A DNA stretch of 6,035 bases, taken from an uncultured Veillonella sp. GTDB lineage: Bacteria; Bacillota; Negativicutes; Veillonellales; Veillonellaceae. Under the pieces are notes generated by a model, which did no database searches, was not told where the DNA came from, and saw nothing but the letters and a program-made list of their open reading frames with translations. Made by a program: the position numbers and the translations under genes. Positions 1 to 5,559 of this stretch are shown here, piece by piece; the stretch's first letter is position 1; each line of letters opens with the position of its first letter. The DNA is taken from positions 1 through 6,035 of the forward strand of contig CAKPSA010000071.1 of the NCBI GenBank assembly GCA_934183145.1, given 5' to 3'.

Positions 1-38
1 CTAACGCAGTATCCAAAGAGAATATAGCGAAAGGATAA
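1..38 (+). CDS. Possible 3' end of an upstream gene (partial)
   Basis: Reading from base 3 gives eleven residues, [11 protein letters not shown], then a TAA at 36-38, two bases before the ybeY start. The final codons double as the ybeY ribosome binding site (AAAGGA, 30-35), an arrangement typical of closely packed operons. A second frame, from base 1, stops at the TAG at 25-27 and cannot be excluded. In many Firmicutes the gene before ybeY encodes a PhoH-like ATPase or an HD-domain (PgpH/YqfF) phosphodiesterase, but these few residues do not allow a choice. Confidence 0.4.
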   Translation, partial: NAVSKENIAKG

Positions 39-40
39 GC

Positions 41-517
41 ATGTATATACATATTAGCTATGATGAAGGAATTCAAGAGGATTCCAATATTGAGGCCGTT
101 ATCCGTAAAGTTTGTGATGAAGTAAGTCGCGTATATGGTCTTGAAGAAGATGAAATGAGTATTTTACTCTGTGATAATGCTAAGATTCACGAGCTTAATA
201 AGGAATATCGCGGTATCGATAGACCTACCGATGTGTTGTCCTTTGCTCTTAATGAAGGGGACGATTACGAAGGTAGTGAAGAGGAACATCACTTACTGGG
301 GGATATGATTATTTCTTTAGAGCGCACTCGTGAACAAGCTATTGAATATGGACATAGCTTTGAACGAGAATTAGCCTATTTAACGACTCACAGCTGCTTA
401 CATATCTTAGGCTATGACCATATGAACGACGAAGATAAAAAAGAGATGCGTACCGAAGAGGAATTTATCTTAGGTAACCTCGGTTATGTGCGGGAGGATG
501 CACCATACAATGAATAA
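41..517 (+). CDS. ybeY: Endoribonuclease YbeY, rRNA maturation factor
   Basis: YbeY (UPF0054) is a small cytoplasmic zinc-dependent endoribonuclease used in 16S rRNA 3'-end maturation and ribosome quality control. The 158-residue product has the family signature H-x3-H-x5-H as [11 protein letters not shown], with presumed metal ligands His117, His121 and His127. It also shows the conserved block [17 protein letters not shown] (residues 52-68) and the LGDMIIS strand (86-92). Length is normal for the family. The ATG at 41 is preceded by AAAGGA with a 5-base gap, so the start is well supported. Serine follows the first histidine where glycine is commoner (HGxLH); this is a minor variation. The gene overlaps the preferred era start by 8 bases (510-517), suggesting coupled translation of two ribosome-biogenesis factors. 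The ybeY-era order is widely conserved in Firmicutes. Confidence 0.96.
   Translation: MYIHISYDEGIQEDSNIEAVIRKVCDEVSRVYGLEEDEMSILLCDNAKIHELNKEYRGIDRPTDVLSFALNEGDDYEGSEEEHHLLGDMIISLERTREQAIEYGHSFERELAYLTTHSCLHILGYDHMNDEDKKEMRTEEEFILGNLGYVREDAPYNE
492..497 (+). promoter_or_regulatory. Ribosome binding site of era, inside the ybeY 3' end
   Basis: GGGAGG lies 12 bases before the ATG at 510. In-frame ATGs also occur at 486, before this site, and at 498, directly touching it. Neither can use this site, so 510 is favoured although 12 bases is at the long end of normal spacing. Confidence 0.65.
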
Positions 518-1409
518 GAACGAACATTTTAAATCTGGCTTTGTTGCCGTTGTAGGACGCCCTAATGTTGGTAAATCTACATTAATTAATGCCCTTATTG
601 GCGACAAAATCGCTATCGTATCCGATAAGGCTCAAACAACGCGTAACCGTATTATCTGTGTATATACAGATGAAGCAAAACAAATTGTTTTCATGGATAC
701 ACCAGGTGTACATAAGCCAAAACATAAATTAGGTGAATTCATGGTAGACGCTGCTATTGAGTCCTTAAAAGAAACAGAAGCTGTTTTATTTGTAGTAGCA
801 GGTAATGAAAAGCGCGGCCCTGGGGATAACTTCATTATTGAACAATTGAAACGTGTAAAGGTTCCTGTATTCTTAGTAGTTAATAAGATTGATACTCTCA
901 AAAAAGAAGAGCTTTTAGAAGCCATTGTTTCTTATCAAGATGCATATCCATTTGCAGGGGTCATTCCTATTTCTGCTAAAGATAAAGAGAACTTAACTGA
1001 AGTTCTTAAGGTATTAGAGGAAACATTACCTGAAGGTCCGCAATACTTCCCAGAAGATATGATTACGGATCAACCAGAACGTTTAATTATTTCCGATATT
1101 GTACGCGAAAAAATCTTATTGTCTACTCGTGATGAAATTCCTCATGCTATCGCTGTAGATGTAGATGAAATGAAAACTCGTGATGATGGCACAACCTATA
1201 TTCGCGCTACTATCTACTGTGAACGAGATTCCCAAAAGGGCATCATCATCGGTAAAAAAGGGGCCTTGTTAAAACAACTCGGTGCTGAAGCGCGTGCAGA
1301 TATTCAAAAACTATTGGCTACAAAGGTGTACTTAGACCTTTGGGTTAAGGTTAAAAAGGATTGGCGTAATAAATCTGGCATGTTATCTGAACTTGGTTAT
1401 AGAAAATAA
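510..1409 (+). CDS. era: GTPase Era, ribosome assembly factor
   Basis: Era is an essential GTPase that binds the 3' end of 16S rRNA and assists 30S subunit maturation, often at the inner face of the membrane. From the chosen ATG the protein has 299 residues, the usual Era length. The G motifs appear in order: G1 GRPNVGKS (16-23), G2 around TT (43-44), G3 DTPG (63-66), G4 NKID (125-128) and G5 SAK (155-157). The linker [18 protein letters not shown] begins near 187. The C-terminal KH RNA-binding domain carries the GxxG loop in GIIIGKKG (244-251). The longer reading from 486 adds MCGRMHHT, which is not Era-like and starts before the ribosome binding site. The gene overlaps ybeY by 8 bases. No terminator follows, so the upstream transcript may continue into the CNNM gene. 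Confidence 0.97.
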   Translation: MNKNEHFKSGFVAVVGRPNVGKSTLINALIGDKIAIVSDKAQTTRNRIICVYTDEAKQIVFMDTPGVHKPKHKLGEFMVDAAIESLKETEAVLFVVAGNEKRGPGDNFIIEQLKRVKVPVFLVVNKIDTLKKEELLEAIVSYQDAYPFAGVIPISAKDKENLTEVLKVLEETLPEGPQYFPEDMITDQPERLIISDIVREKILLSTRDEIPHAIAVDVDEMKTRDDGTTYIRATIYCERDSQKGIIIGKKGALLKQLGAEARADIQKLLATKVYLDLWVKVKKDWRNKSGMLSELGYRK

Positions 1410-1422
1410 TTTTTGCTATAAT
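1393..1422 (+). promoter_or_regulatory. Candidate extended -10 promoter for the CNNM gene and recO
   Basis: A perfect TATAAT (1417-1422) is preceded by TG at 1414-1415, giving the extended -10 form TGNTATAAT. A weak -35 match, TTGGTT (1393-1398), lies 18 bases upstream inside the last codons of era. It would start transcripts roughly 30 bases before the CNNM-gene start. Found by eye in AT-rich sequence, so chance occurrence is possible, but the extended -10 match is complete. Confidence 0.55.
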
Positions 1423-1451
1423 AAAAACTAACTTGTTTTCTCAATTGTATG

Positions 1452-1457
1452 AAAGGA
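1452..1457 (+). promoter_or_regulatory. Ribosome binding site that sets the CNNM-gene start
   Basis: AAAGGA lies 6 bases before the ATG at 1464. The earlier in-frame ATG at 1449 overlaps this region and has no ribosome binding site of its own, so the shorter reading is preferred. Confidence 0.75.
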
Positions 1458-1463
1458 ATTAAG

Positions 1464-2795
1464 ATGGATAGTGTAGATGGCCTGTTACCCATAGGGTTTG
1501 GTCTTGTATGTATATTTTTAATTAACTTTTTTGTAGTTGCAAAGTTCTCCTTTGCCCGCCTTCGTAAAGAGCATGTAGAGGATATGGATATCCTCTTGGA
1601 AAAGGATCGAGAGTTTTTATTAAAGCTCTATCAAAACCCTGAGTATTTCTTAAATACGACTCAGTTTTTGATTTTATTCTTTATTTTAGCTCTTGCAGGT
1701 ACTGGTACCTATGTATTTGATAATATCGTAGATCAACTTGTGGCGGTATTTAATCTACATAGCACATGGATGCACTTGGTACTAGATATACTTTTACTGC
1801 TATTTATTAGCTTAATTGTTCTTATCTTTGGTGAAATCGTACCTAAAGCATTAGGCTTATCCTTCCCAACAAAGTACGTAAATACCTATTGCCGTATCGT
1901 AGTAGCGGCAGGTCGTTTGGTATATCCGTTTATTTGGATTGCTAGCAAAATCTCCACAGTTATTTTGGGATTTTACAAAACAAAATATTTAACAGAGCTA
2001 GACCTAGTATACTCTGAAGAAGAAATCCGTATGATGATTTCTCGAAGCCATGAAGAAGGTCAACTAGACCAAGTGGAATCGGAGTTAATTGACAATGTAT
2101 TTAACTTTGTAGACCGTAGAGCTAAAGAGGTTATGGTACCGCGTCAAGATGTGGACTGTATTTTCGTTGAAGACGGTTACGATGAAGCGATGAAATTTAT
2201 TCGTTCTAAGGCACATACTCGTTATCCTCTATGTGTAGAGGATAAGGATCATATCATTGGTCTTGTTCATATTAAGGACCTAATGGAACGTCCTAACCAA
2301 GCGCGTAAGGATTTACGTAATGTAAAACGAGATATTTTAACTGTGCCAGAGGTAATGAAATTATCTACATTACTACAATACATGAGAACTCGTCGTATCT
2401 ATCAAGCTGTTGTTGTAGATGAGTACGGCGGTATGGTAGGCCTCGTAGGTCTTGAAGATATTATTGAAGAGCTCGTTGGGGATATTCAAGACGAACATGA
2501 ACCACACTTACCAGCTAAAATTGCTTATGCAGATGGATCCTTCGAGTTTGATGGTAAGGTCCTCGTAGACGAAGTAGAGGAAATGATGGATGTTGAAATC
2601 GACGATTCCGACTCTGATACAATCGGGGGCTATGTATTTGGTCTCTTAGAACGGACACCAATCGTTGGTGATACTGTGGATGCATTGGGATATACCTTTG
2701 AAGTAACACAAATGCAAGGGTATCGCGTTTCTCGTATTAAAGTAACACCTTTACCTGAAGAGGAAACAACGGAAGAAGAACATGAAGAAGCTTAA
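1464..2795 (+). CDS. Hemolysin/CorC-family CNNM membrane protein with CBS pair
   Basis: This is a 443-residue inner-membrane protein of the HlyC/CorC (CNNM, formerly DUF21) family. Members are linked to Mg2+ or other divalent-cation transport; the name 'hemolysin' is historical. The N-terminal CNNM domain has hydrophobic segments near residues 7-26, 66-86, 103-124 and 148-172, and the family motif GEIVPKALG at about 123-131. A cytoplasmic CBS pair follows, from VMVPRQ (223-228) through HTRYPLC and VVVDEYGGMVGLVGLEDIIE to about 345; such pairs usually bind adenine nucleotides. The C-terminal CorC_HlyC domain spans about 350-431 (DTIGGYVFGLL, TFEV, RVSRIKV) and ends in a glutamate-rich tail. 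Length and domain order are normal. Its 3' end overlaps recO by 14 bases. The exact substrate cannot be read from sequence. Confidence 0.93.
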   Translation: MDSVDGLLPIGFGLVCIFLINFFVVAKFSFARLRKEHVEDMDILLEKDREFLLKLYQNPEYFLNTTQFLILFFILALAGTGTYVFDNIVDQLVAVFNLHSTWMHLVLDILLLLFISLIVLIFGEIVPKALGLSFPTKYVNTYCRIVVAAGRLVYPFIWIASKISTVILGFYKTKYLTELDLVYSEEEIRMMISRSHEEGQLDQVESELIDNVFNFVDRRAKEVMVPRQDVDCIFVEDGYDEAMKFIRSKAHTRYPLCVEDKDHIIGLVHIKDLMERPNQARKDLRNVKRDILTVPEVMKLSTLLQYMRTRRIYQAVVVDEYGGMVGLVGLEDIIEELVGDIQDEHEPHLPAKIAYADGSFEFDGKVLVDEVEEMMDVEIDDSDSDTIGGYVFGLLERTPIVGDTVDALGYTFEVTQMQGYRVSRIKVTPLPEEETTEEEHEEA

Positions 2796-3486
2796 TGGTG
2801 GTTTTAACACACCTGCCATCGTCATTAGTCGAAAAAAATATAAGCTATACTCCGTATTTACTTTTATCACACCTAGCTTGGGGCTCATTCGTGCATCCAT
2901 ACCGCATAAGCGTATGATGACTATGCGTAATAGTTCCTATTTACGCCCCTTTAGTGCCATGTACATCACAGTGGTACCTGATGGTGAATATGTAAATGTG
3001 ACGCAAATTGATGGTTCCTATGTGGTAGAATCGTTAGATGTGAATTTAGATAATATTGCTTACGCTGCAGTGGCAAGTGAGCTCATCCAAGAACTAGTTG
3101 CTATGTACGATGTAGATCGCAAGGTATTTGATACCATTGTAAACTACTCCAAGCAAATTCGTCGTCGTAATGTACAGCTAGGAACGATAATGCTTGGGTG
3201 GCAATTGCTGTCCTTAGCGGGAGTTGTGCCTAGGGCTAATGCTTTTACCCATCAAGATGGTATTGATCCATTCTGGTTGCAGGTTAAAGAAACAACGAAT
3301 CTTAGTATTTCTCGTTCTGTGAAAGCTGGATTACCTCAAATTCTTGGTTATCAGTGGGGCGAAGACACGCCTATAGAACTTCCCAAAACAATTTGGAAGG
3401 AACTAGAAAAGCTGTTATTTGCCTACTGCGAGCAAGAAATCGGTAAACCATTACAAAGCGTTAAGTTTTTAAATTCCATAATTTAA
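2782..3486 (+). CDS. recO: DNA repair protein RecO (recombination mediator)
   Basis: RecO works with RecR, and RecF at gaps, to load RecA onto SSB-coated single-stranded DNA. The 234-residue product is close to normal length. Residues 11-80 resemble the N-terminal OB fold (AIVISRKKYKLYSVFTFITP, then LGLIRAS and LRPFS). The remainder is helical, with the RecO-like LLSLAGVVP (142-150) and the C-terminal block IGKPLQSVKFL (220-230), similar to the family's 'G(K/R)PLKS..FL' ending. Only one cysteine is present (Cys216), so the CxxC...CxxC zinc site seen in many RecO proteins is absent, as it is in E. coli RecO. The ATG lies inside the end of the CNNM gene, preceded by the purine-rich GGAAGAAGAAC, so expression is probably coupled. 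Overall divergence is fairly high; adjacency to era strengthens the call. Confidence 0.88.
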   Translation: MKKLNGGFNTPAIVISRKKYKLYSVFTFITPSLGLIRASIPHKRMMTMRNSSYLRPFSAMYITVVPDGEYVNVTQIDGSYVVESLDVNLDNIAYAAVASELIQELVAMYDVDRKVFDTIVNYSKQIRRRNVQLGTIMLGWQLLSLAGVVPRANAFTHQDGIDPFWLQVKETTNLSISRSVKAGLPQILGYQWGEDTPIELPKTIWKELEKLLFAYCEQEIGKPLQSVKFLNSII

Positions 3487-3494
3487 TGATAGTA

Positions 3495-3530
3495 AAAAGG
3501 CAGTTTGAGAGATCAAACTGCCTTTTGTTG
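3495..3530 (+). terminator. Rho-independent terminator after recO
   Basis: A perfect 14-bp inverted repeat, AAAAGGCAGTTTGA (3495-3508) and its complement (3513-3526), encloses a GAGA loop of the GNRA type. The stem ends in TTTT and is followed by GTTG. It begins 8 bases after the recO stop. The A-rich left arm would give a T-run on the other strand, so it could act in both directions, although no minus-strand gene was seen nearby. Confidence 0.93.
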
Positions 3531-3541
3531 AAATATATTAT

Positions 3542-3546
3542 GAGGT
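3542..3546 (+). promoter_or_regulatory. Ribosome binding site that sets the start of the 173-residue protein
   Basis: GAGGT lies 5 bases before the ATG at 3552. Longer in-frame readings begin at 3486, which would place the terminator hairpin within coding sequence, or at 3540, where this site falls inside the gene. Both are rejected. Confidence 0.7.
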
Positions 3547-3551
3547 ACTAT

Positions 3552-4073
3552 ATGGATAAAATATTTTCTTCGTTGCCTGTAGAAAAAATAAATGATGATA
3601 AAACTTTAGATTTACAAGAAATTCAACTAATATATAATTTCCTTTTAACTAATGACTATTATATATTTTCTGATTATGGGTTAGTAAATAAGTTATTTCA
3701 AACTATGGTCTTGAACAATCGTTGGGATCCTAAGATAGCAATTAGATATTTTGAATACTTATGTTTTCTAAGTTGGGAATATGAAGCTATCATTGTTAGA
3801 GATCTTCTATTAGATAATCATATTAGTCTAGCTGGTGAATTTTGTTTAGATACAGAATTAGTAAAAGATGGACTAAGTTATTTTAGAGATGATGCTATTT
3901 GGAGGGGTAAAGATTATTATAGTGACACTATTCCGGCATGTATGTCTAAATGGGCCATTTATTATGATGAACAAGATCAAAGGTTTCATAAAGTGAAACC
4001 GTCAATGATAGAAAATATTGTTATTGAGGTAATTGATGCTGAAAAGGGTATTTATATGATTGAAAAAAGATAA
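3552..4073 (+). CDS. Hypothetical 173-residue acidic protein, AT-rich
   Basis: I do not recognise this protein. It has no signal peptide and no membrane segment, so it should be cytoplasmic. It is acidic and rich in Tyr, Phe, Trp, Ile and Leu, and its N-terminal two thirds look helical (LQEIQLIYNFLLTN; IRYFEYLCFLSWEYEAIIVRDLLL). The tail looks strand-rich (ENIVIEVIDAEKGIYMIEK). No catalytic motif was found. Codon choice is visibly more AT-biased than in recO or era (many ATA, TTA, AGA, AAT), which suggests later acquisition. It stands alone: a strong terminator lies directly upstream and a consensus promoter for another unit lies downstream. No clear promoter was found for it in the 25 bases after the terminator hairpin. 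Size and composition resemble orphan immunity proteins of contact-dependent or polymorphic toxin systems, but that is a guess without motif support. Confidence 0.78.
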   Translation: MDKIFSSLPVEKINDDKTLDLQEIQLIYNFLLTNDYYIFSDYGLVNKLFQTMVLNNRWDPKIAIRYFEYLCFLSWEYEAIIVRDLLLDNHISLAGEFCLDTELVKDGLSYFRDDAIWRGKDYYSDTIPACMSKWAIYYDEQDQRFHKVKPSMIENIVIEVIDAEKGIYMIEKR

Positions 4074-4082
4074 TCCTAATAG

Positions 4083-4098
4083 ACAAATGTACATCTGT
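4083..4098. promoter_or_regulatory. Imperfect palindrome next to the -35 of the DUF3100 promoter
   Basis: ACAAATGT followed by ACATCTGT forms a 16-base palindrome with 7 of 8 pairs matching. It ends two bases before the -35 TTGACA at 4101. The position suits an activator or repressor site. The regulator is unknown, and chance is possible for a site this short. Confidence 0.4.
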
Positions 4099-4100
4099 AA

Positions 4101-4130
4101 TTGACATCTTTGATAAAAATTATTTATAAT
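4101..4130 (+). promoter_or_regulatory. Consensus sigma-70 promoter for the DUF3100 gene pair
   Basis: A perfect -35 TTGACA (4101-4106) and a perfect -10 TATAAT (4125-4130) are separated by 18 bases. Transcription would start near 4137, leaving a leader of about 33 bases before the AGGAGGT ribosome binding site (4159-4165) and the ATG at 4170. This is the best promoter match in the window. Confidence 0.85.
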
Positions 4131-4149
4131 ATAACAATATTATATTATA
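4125..4149. promoter_or_regulatory. Perfect inverted repeat over the -10 and start site, candidate operator
   Basis: TATAATATAA (4125-4134) and TTATATTATA (4140-4149) are exact reverse complements separated by CAATA. The left arm contains the whole -10 element and the predicted transcription start falls in the spacer. A protein bound here would block RNA polymerase. As an RNA hairpin it would be all A-U and weak, so a DNA operator is the more likely role. The pure A/T arms raise the odds of chance symmetry. Confidence 0.5.
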
Positions 4150-4169
4150 TGTTTTTATAGGAGGTCATT

Positions 4170-4973
4170 ATGCAGCTTTTGGGAAATCTCAAAATACATT
4201 TTCTAGCGCTCGTACTAACCGTAGTCGCTGAATTTATAGGCATAAAAAAACTAGGTCCTGTTGTATTATTGCCATTATTGTACACATTGATTCTAGGTTT
4301 ATTAATTTCTATTCCTAAATTTAAAATCCTAACCATTAAACAGATGGAAAAATCTGCTGATTATATCGGTATTGCCGTTATGATCTTGATGGTAAAAGTA
4401 GGTTTAGGTATTGGTCCAAATCTTGGTATTCTTACAAGTGCAGGCTGGGCATTGTTATTACAAGAGCTGGGCCACTTCTTTGGTACTATTGTATTCGGTT
4501 TACCTGTAGCTTTATTGGTAGGTATGCGTCGCGAAGCAGTAGGTGCTTGTTACTCTGTAGACCGTGAACCGAATGTAGCGATTATTATCGACAAATTTGG
4601 CTTTAGCTCTCCAGAGGGCCGTGGTGTTATGGGCATGTACATCTGTGGCGTTCTTATTGGTGCTATGTGGTCCTCCGTATTGGCTGGTATGTTGGCACAA
4701 TCTGGTTGGTTCCATCCATTGGCACTAGCTATGGGCGCTGGTGTAGGTAGTGCTAGTATGATGGCTGCCGCTACAGCTCCAATCATTGCAGTATATCCAG
4801 ATTACGAACAACAAATTATGGCGCTTGCTGGGGCTGCAAACTTGTTGACTACCGTTCTAGGCGTATACTTTGGTCTATTTGTTTCTTTACCTGTTATGGA
4901 AAAAACATACAATTTCTTTACAGGTCGTACACGTGAACAAGATTTAGCAGAGGAGGCAGCAAGTCATGAGTAA
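4170..4973 (+). CDS. DUF3100 domain-containing membrane protein
   Basis: This 267-residue, highly hydrophobic protein matches the uncharacterised DUF3100 membrane family from memory. Predicted membrane segments lie near residues 10-25, 29-48, 66-83, 88-117, 152-175, 183-205 and 216-241. Conserved-looking blocks are LLLQELGHFFGT (95-106), the loop VGACYSVDREPNVAII (124-139), FSSPEGRGVMGMYICG (145-160) and the small-residue helix LAMGAGVGSASMMAAATAP (186-204), which looks like a substrate or ion pathway rather than an anchor. The C-terminal tail is charged (TGRTREQDLAEEAASHE). The overall character recalls secondary carriers with broken helices such as GltS or LysO, but no substrate can be assigned. 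It has its own strong promoter and ribosome binding site, and overlaps the next membrane gene by 8 bases, so the two proteins probably form one complex. Confidence 0.85.
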   Translation: MQLLGNLKIHFLALVLTVVAEFIGIKKLGPVVLLPLLYTLILGLLISIPKFKILTIKQMEKSADYIGIAVMILMVKVGLGIGPNLGILTSAGWALLLQELGHFFGTIVFGLPVALLVGMRREAVGACYSVDREPNVAIIIDKFGFSSPEGRGVMGMYICGVLIGAMWSSVLAGMLAQSGWFHPLALAMGAGVGSASMMAAATAPIIAVYPDYEQQIMALAGAANLLTTVLGVYFGLFVSLPVMEKTYNFFTGRTREQDLAEEAASHE

Positions 4974-5427
4974 AAGCGAAAAATTAACACAATTTGTCAT
5001 CGTTATCTGTATTGCTGCTATCATCACTGCAGTAGGTAATGTAATGGATGGCAAACATCTATTTAGCGATAGTTTAGTTGGCGTAGCTATCTTGGCAGTC
5101 CTAGCTACAATTGGTGCTTTGATCTCTAATTTGCCATATGCTAATAAATTGCCTATGGTATTCTGGGTATCTTTAGTTGGTGTTATTGCATCCTTACCAG
5201 GTATGCCTGGCCAAGAATGGATTATTGATAAAACTAGCCAAGTTACATTCCTTGCAACAACAACACCTGTACTTGCTTATGCAGGTTTATCCTTAGGTAA
5301 AGACCTTGGTGCATTCCGTCGATTATCTTGGCGTATTATTCCTGTTGCACTAGCTGTAACAGCAGGTACTTTCATCTGTGCAACAGCATTAGCACAATTA
5401 GTACTTCATTTAGAAGGTTTAATTTAA
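4966..5427 (+). CDS. Small membrane protein, probable partner of the DUF3100 protein
   Basis: The product has 153 residues with about five hydrophobic segments (near 8-25, 35-55, 63-79, 92-110 and 122-148). It has no signal peptide or soluble domain. The block VLAYAGLSLGKDLGAFRRLSW (102-122), followed by a long terminal helix, resembles the 'GLSLG..L' turn in BART-type carriers such as KdgT or LysO; this is resemblance only. An AGGAGG site (4951-4956) inside the DUF3100 gene lies 9 bases before the ATG, and the two genes overlap by 8 bases. At half to two-thirds the size of a typical carrier, it more plausibly supplies one half of a two-subunit transporter than works alone. I cannot name its family with confidence. 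Confidence 0.8.
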   Translation: MSKSEKLTQFVIVICIAAIITAVGNVMDGKHLFSDSLVGVAILAVLATIGALISNLPYANKLPMVFWVSLVGVIASLPGMPGQEWIIDKTSQVTFLATTTPVLAYAGLSLGKDLGAFRRLSWRIIPVALAVTAGTFICATALAQLVLHLEGLI

Positions 5428-5442
5428 TACTAAATCATAATG

Positions 5443-5472
5443 TTAGATGTCTAAACTATGTTAAGATATAAT
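5443..5472 (+). promoter_or_regulatory. Candidate promoter of the M20 gene with a palindrome at the -35 position
   Basis: TATAAT at 5467-5472 is a full -10 match, but no good -35 lies 16-18 bases upstream. In that position is the near-perfect palindrome TTAGATGTCTAA (5443-5454, arms TTAGA and TCTAA). A good -10 without a -35 but with a symmetric site there is the layout expected of an activator-dependent promoter. AT-rich background makes this tentative. Confidence 0.4.
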
Positions 5473-5517
5473 TATAGATTTATATTTCAAAAGATATCTA
5501 TACATTAGGATTCCATG

Positions 5518-5545
5518 ATCGACCGTATTTTATACGGTCGATTTT
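5518..5545 (+). terminator. Terminator-like hairpin between the DUF3100 pair and the M20 gene
   Basis: ATCGACCGTAT (5518-5528) and its exact complement (5532-5542) form an 11-bp stem with a TTT loop, running into TTTT (5542-5545). This is a good Rho-independent terminator for the membrane-protein pair, 90 bases after its stop. The hairpin ends 5 bases before the M20 ribosome binding site. It therefore also lies in any leader started at the TATAAT at 5467 and could act as an attenuator or limit ribosome access. Confidence 0.8.
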
Positions 5546-5559
5546 ATAAAGGAGATATT

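Noticed and set aside
632..925. Minus-strand open frame of 97 codons inside era
   Set aside because: It lies wholly within a well-supported gene and its product has no recognisable family.
2515..2709. Minus-strand open frame of 64 codons inside the CNNM gene
   Set aside because: The product (rich in His, Arg, Gln and Pro) looks like an antisense reading of the CorC_HlyC domain coding sequence.
3486..3551. N-terminal extension of the 173-residue protein starting at 3486
   Set aside because: It would translate through the recO terminator hairpin, and a good ribosome binding site exists only for the ATG at 3552.
4125..4149. The A/T inverted repeat as a terminator of the 173-residue gene
   Set aside because: An all A-U stem is too weak for intrinsic termination and no T-run follows directly; its overlap with the -10 box fits an operator better.
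4145..4336. Minus-strand open frame over the start of the DUF3100 gene
   Set aside because: It crosses the ribosome binding site and start of a well-supported gene, and its product shows no family features.
4512..4786. Two overlapping minus-strand open frames inside the DUF3100 gene
   Set aside because: Both are antisense to conserved membrane helices, overlap each other in different frames and have no independent support.
5475..5500. Possible small hairpin (TAGAT ... ATCTA) in the M20 leader
   Set aside because: Only five A/T-rich pairs across a long loop; not distinguishable from chance and not convincing as an antiterminator or riboswitch.
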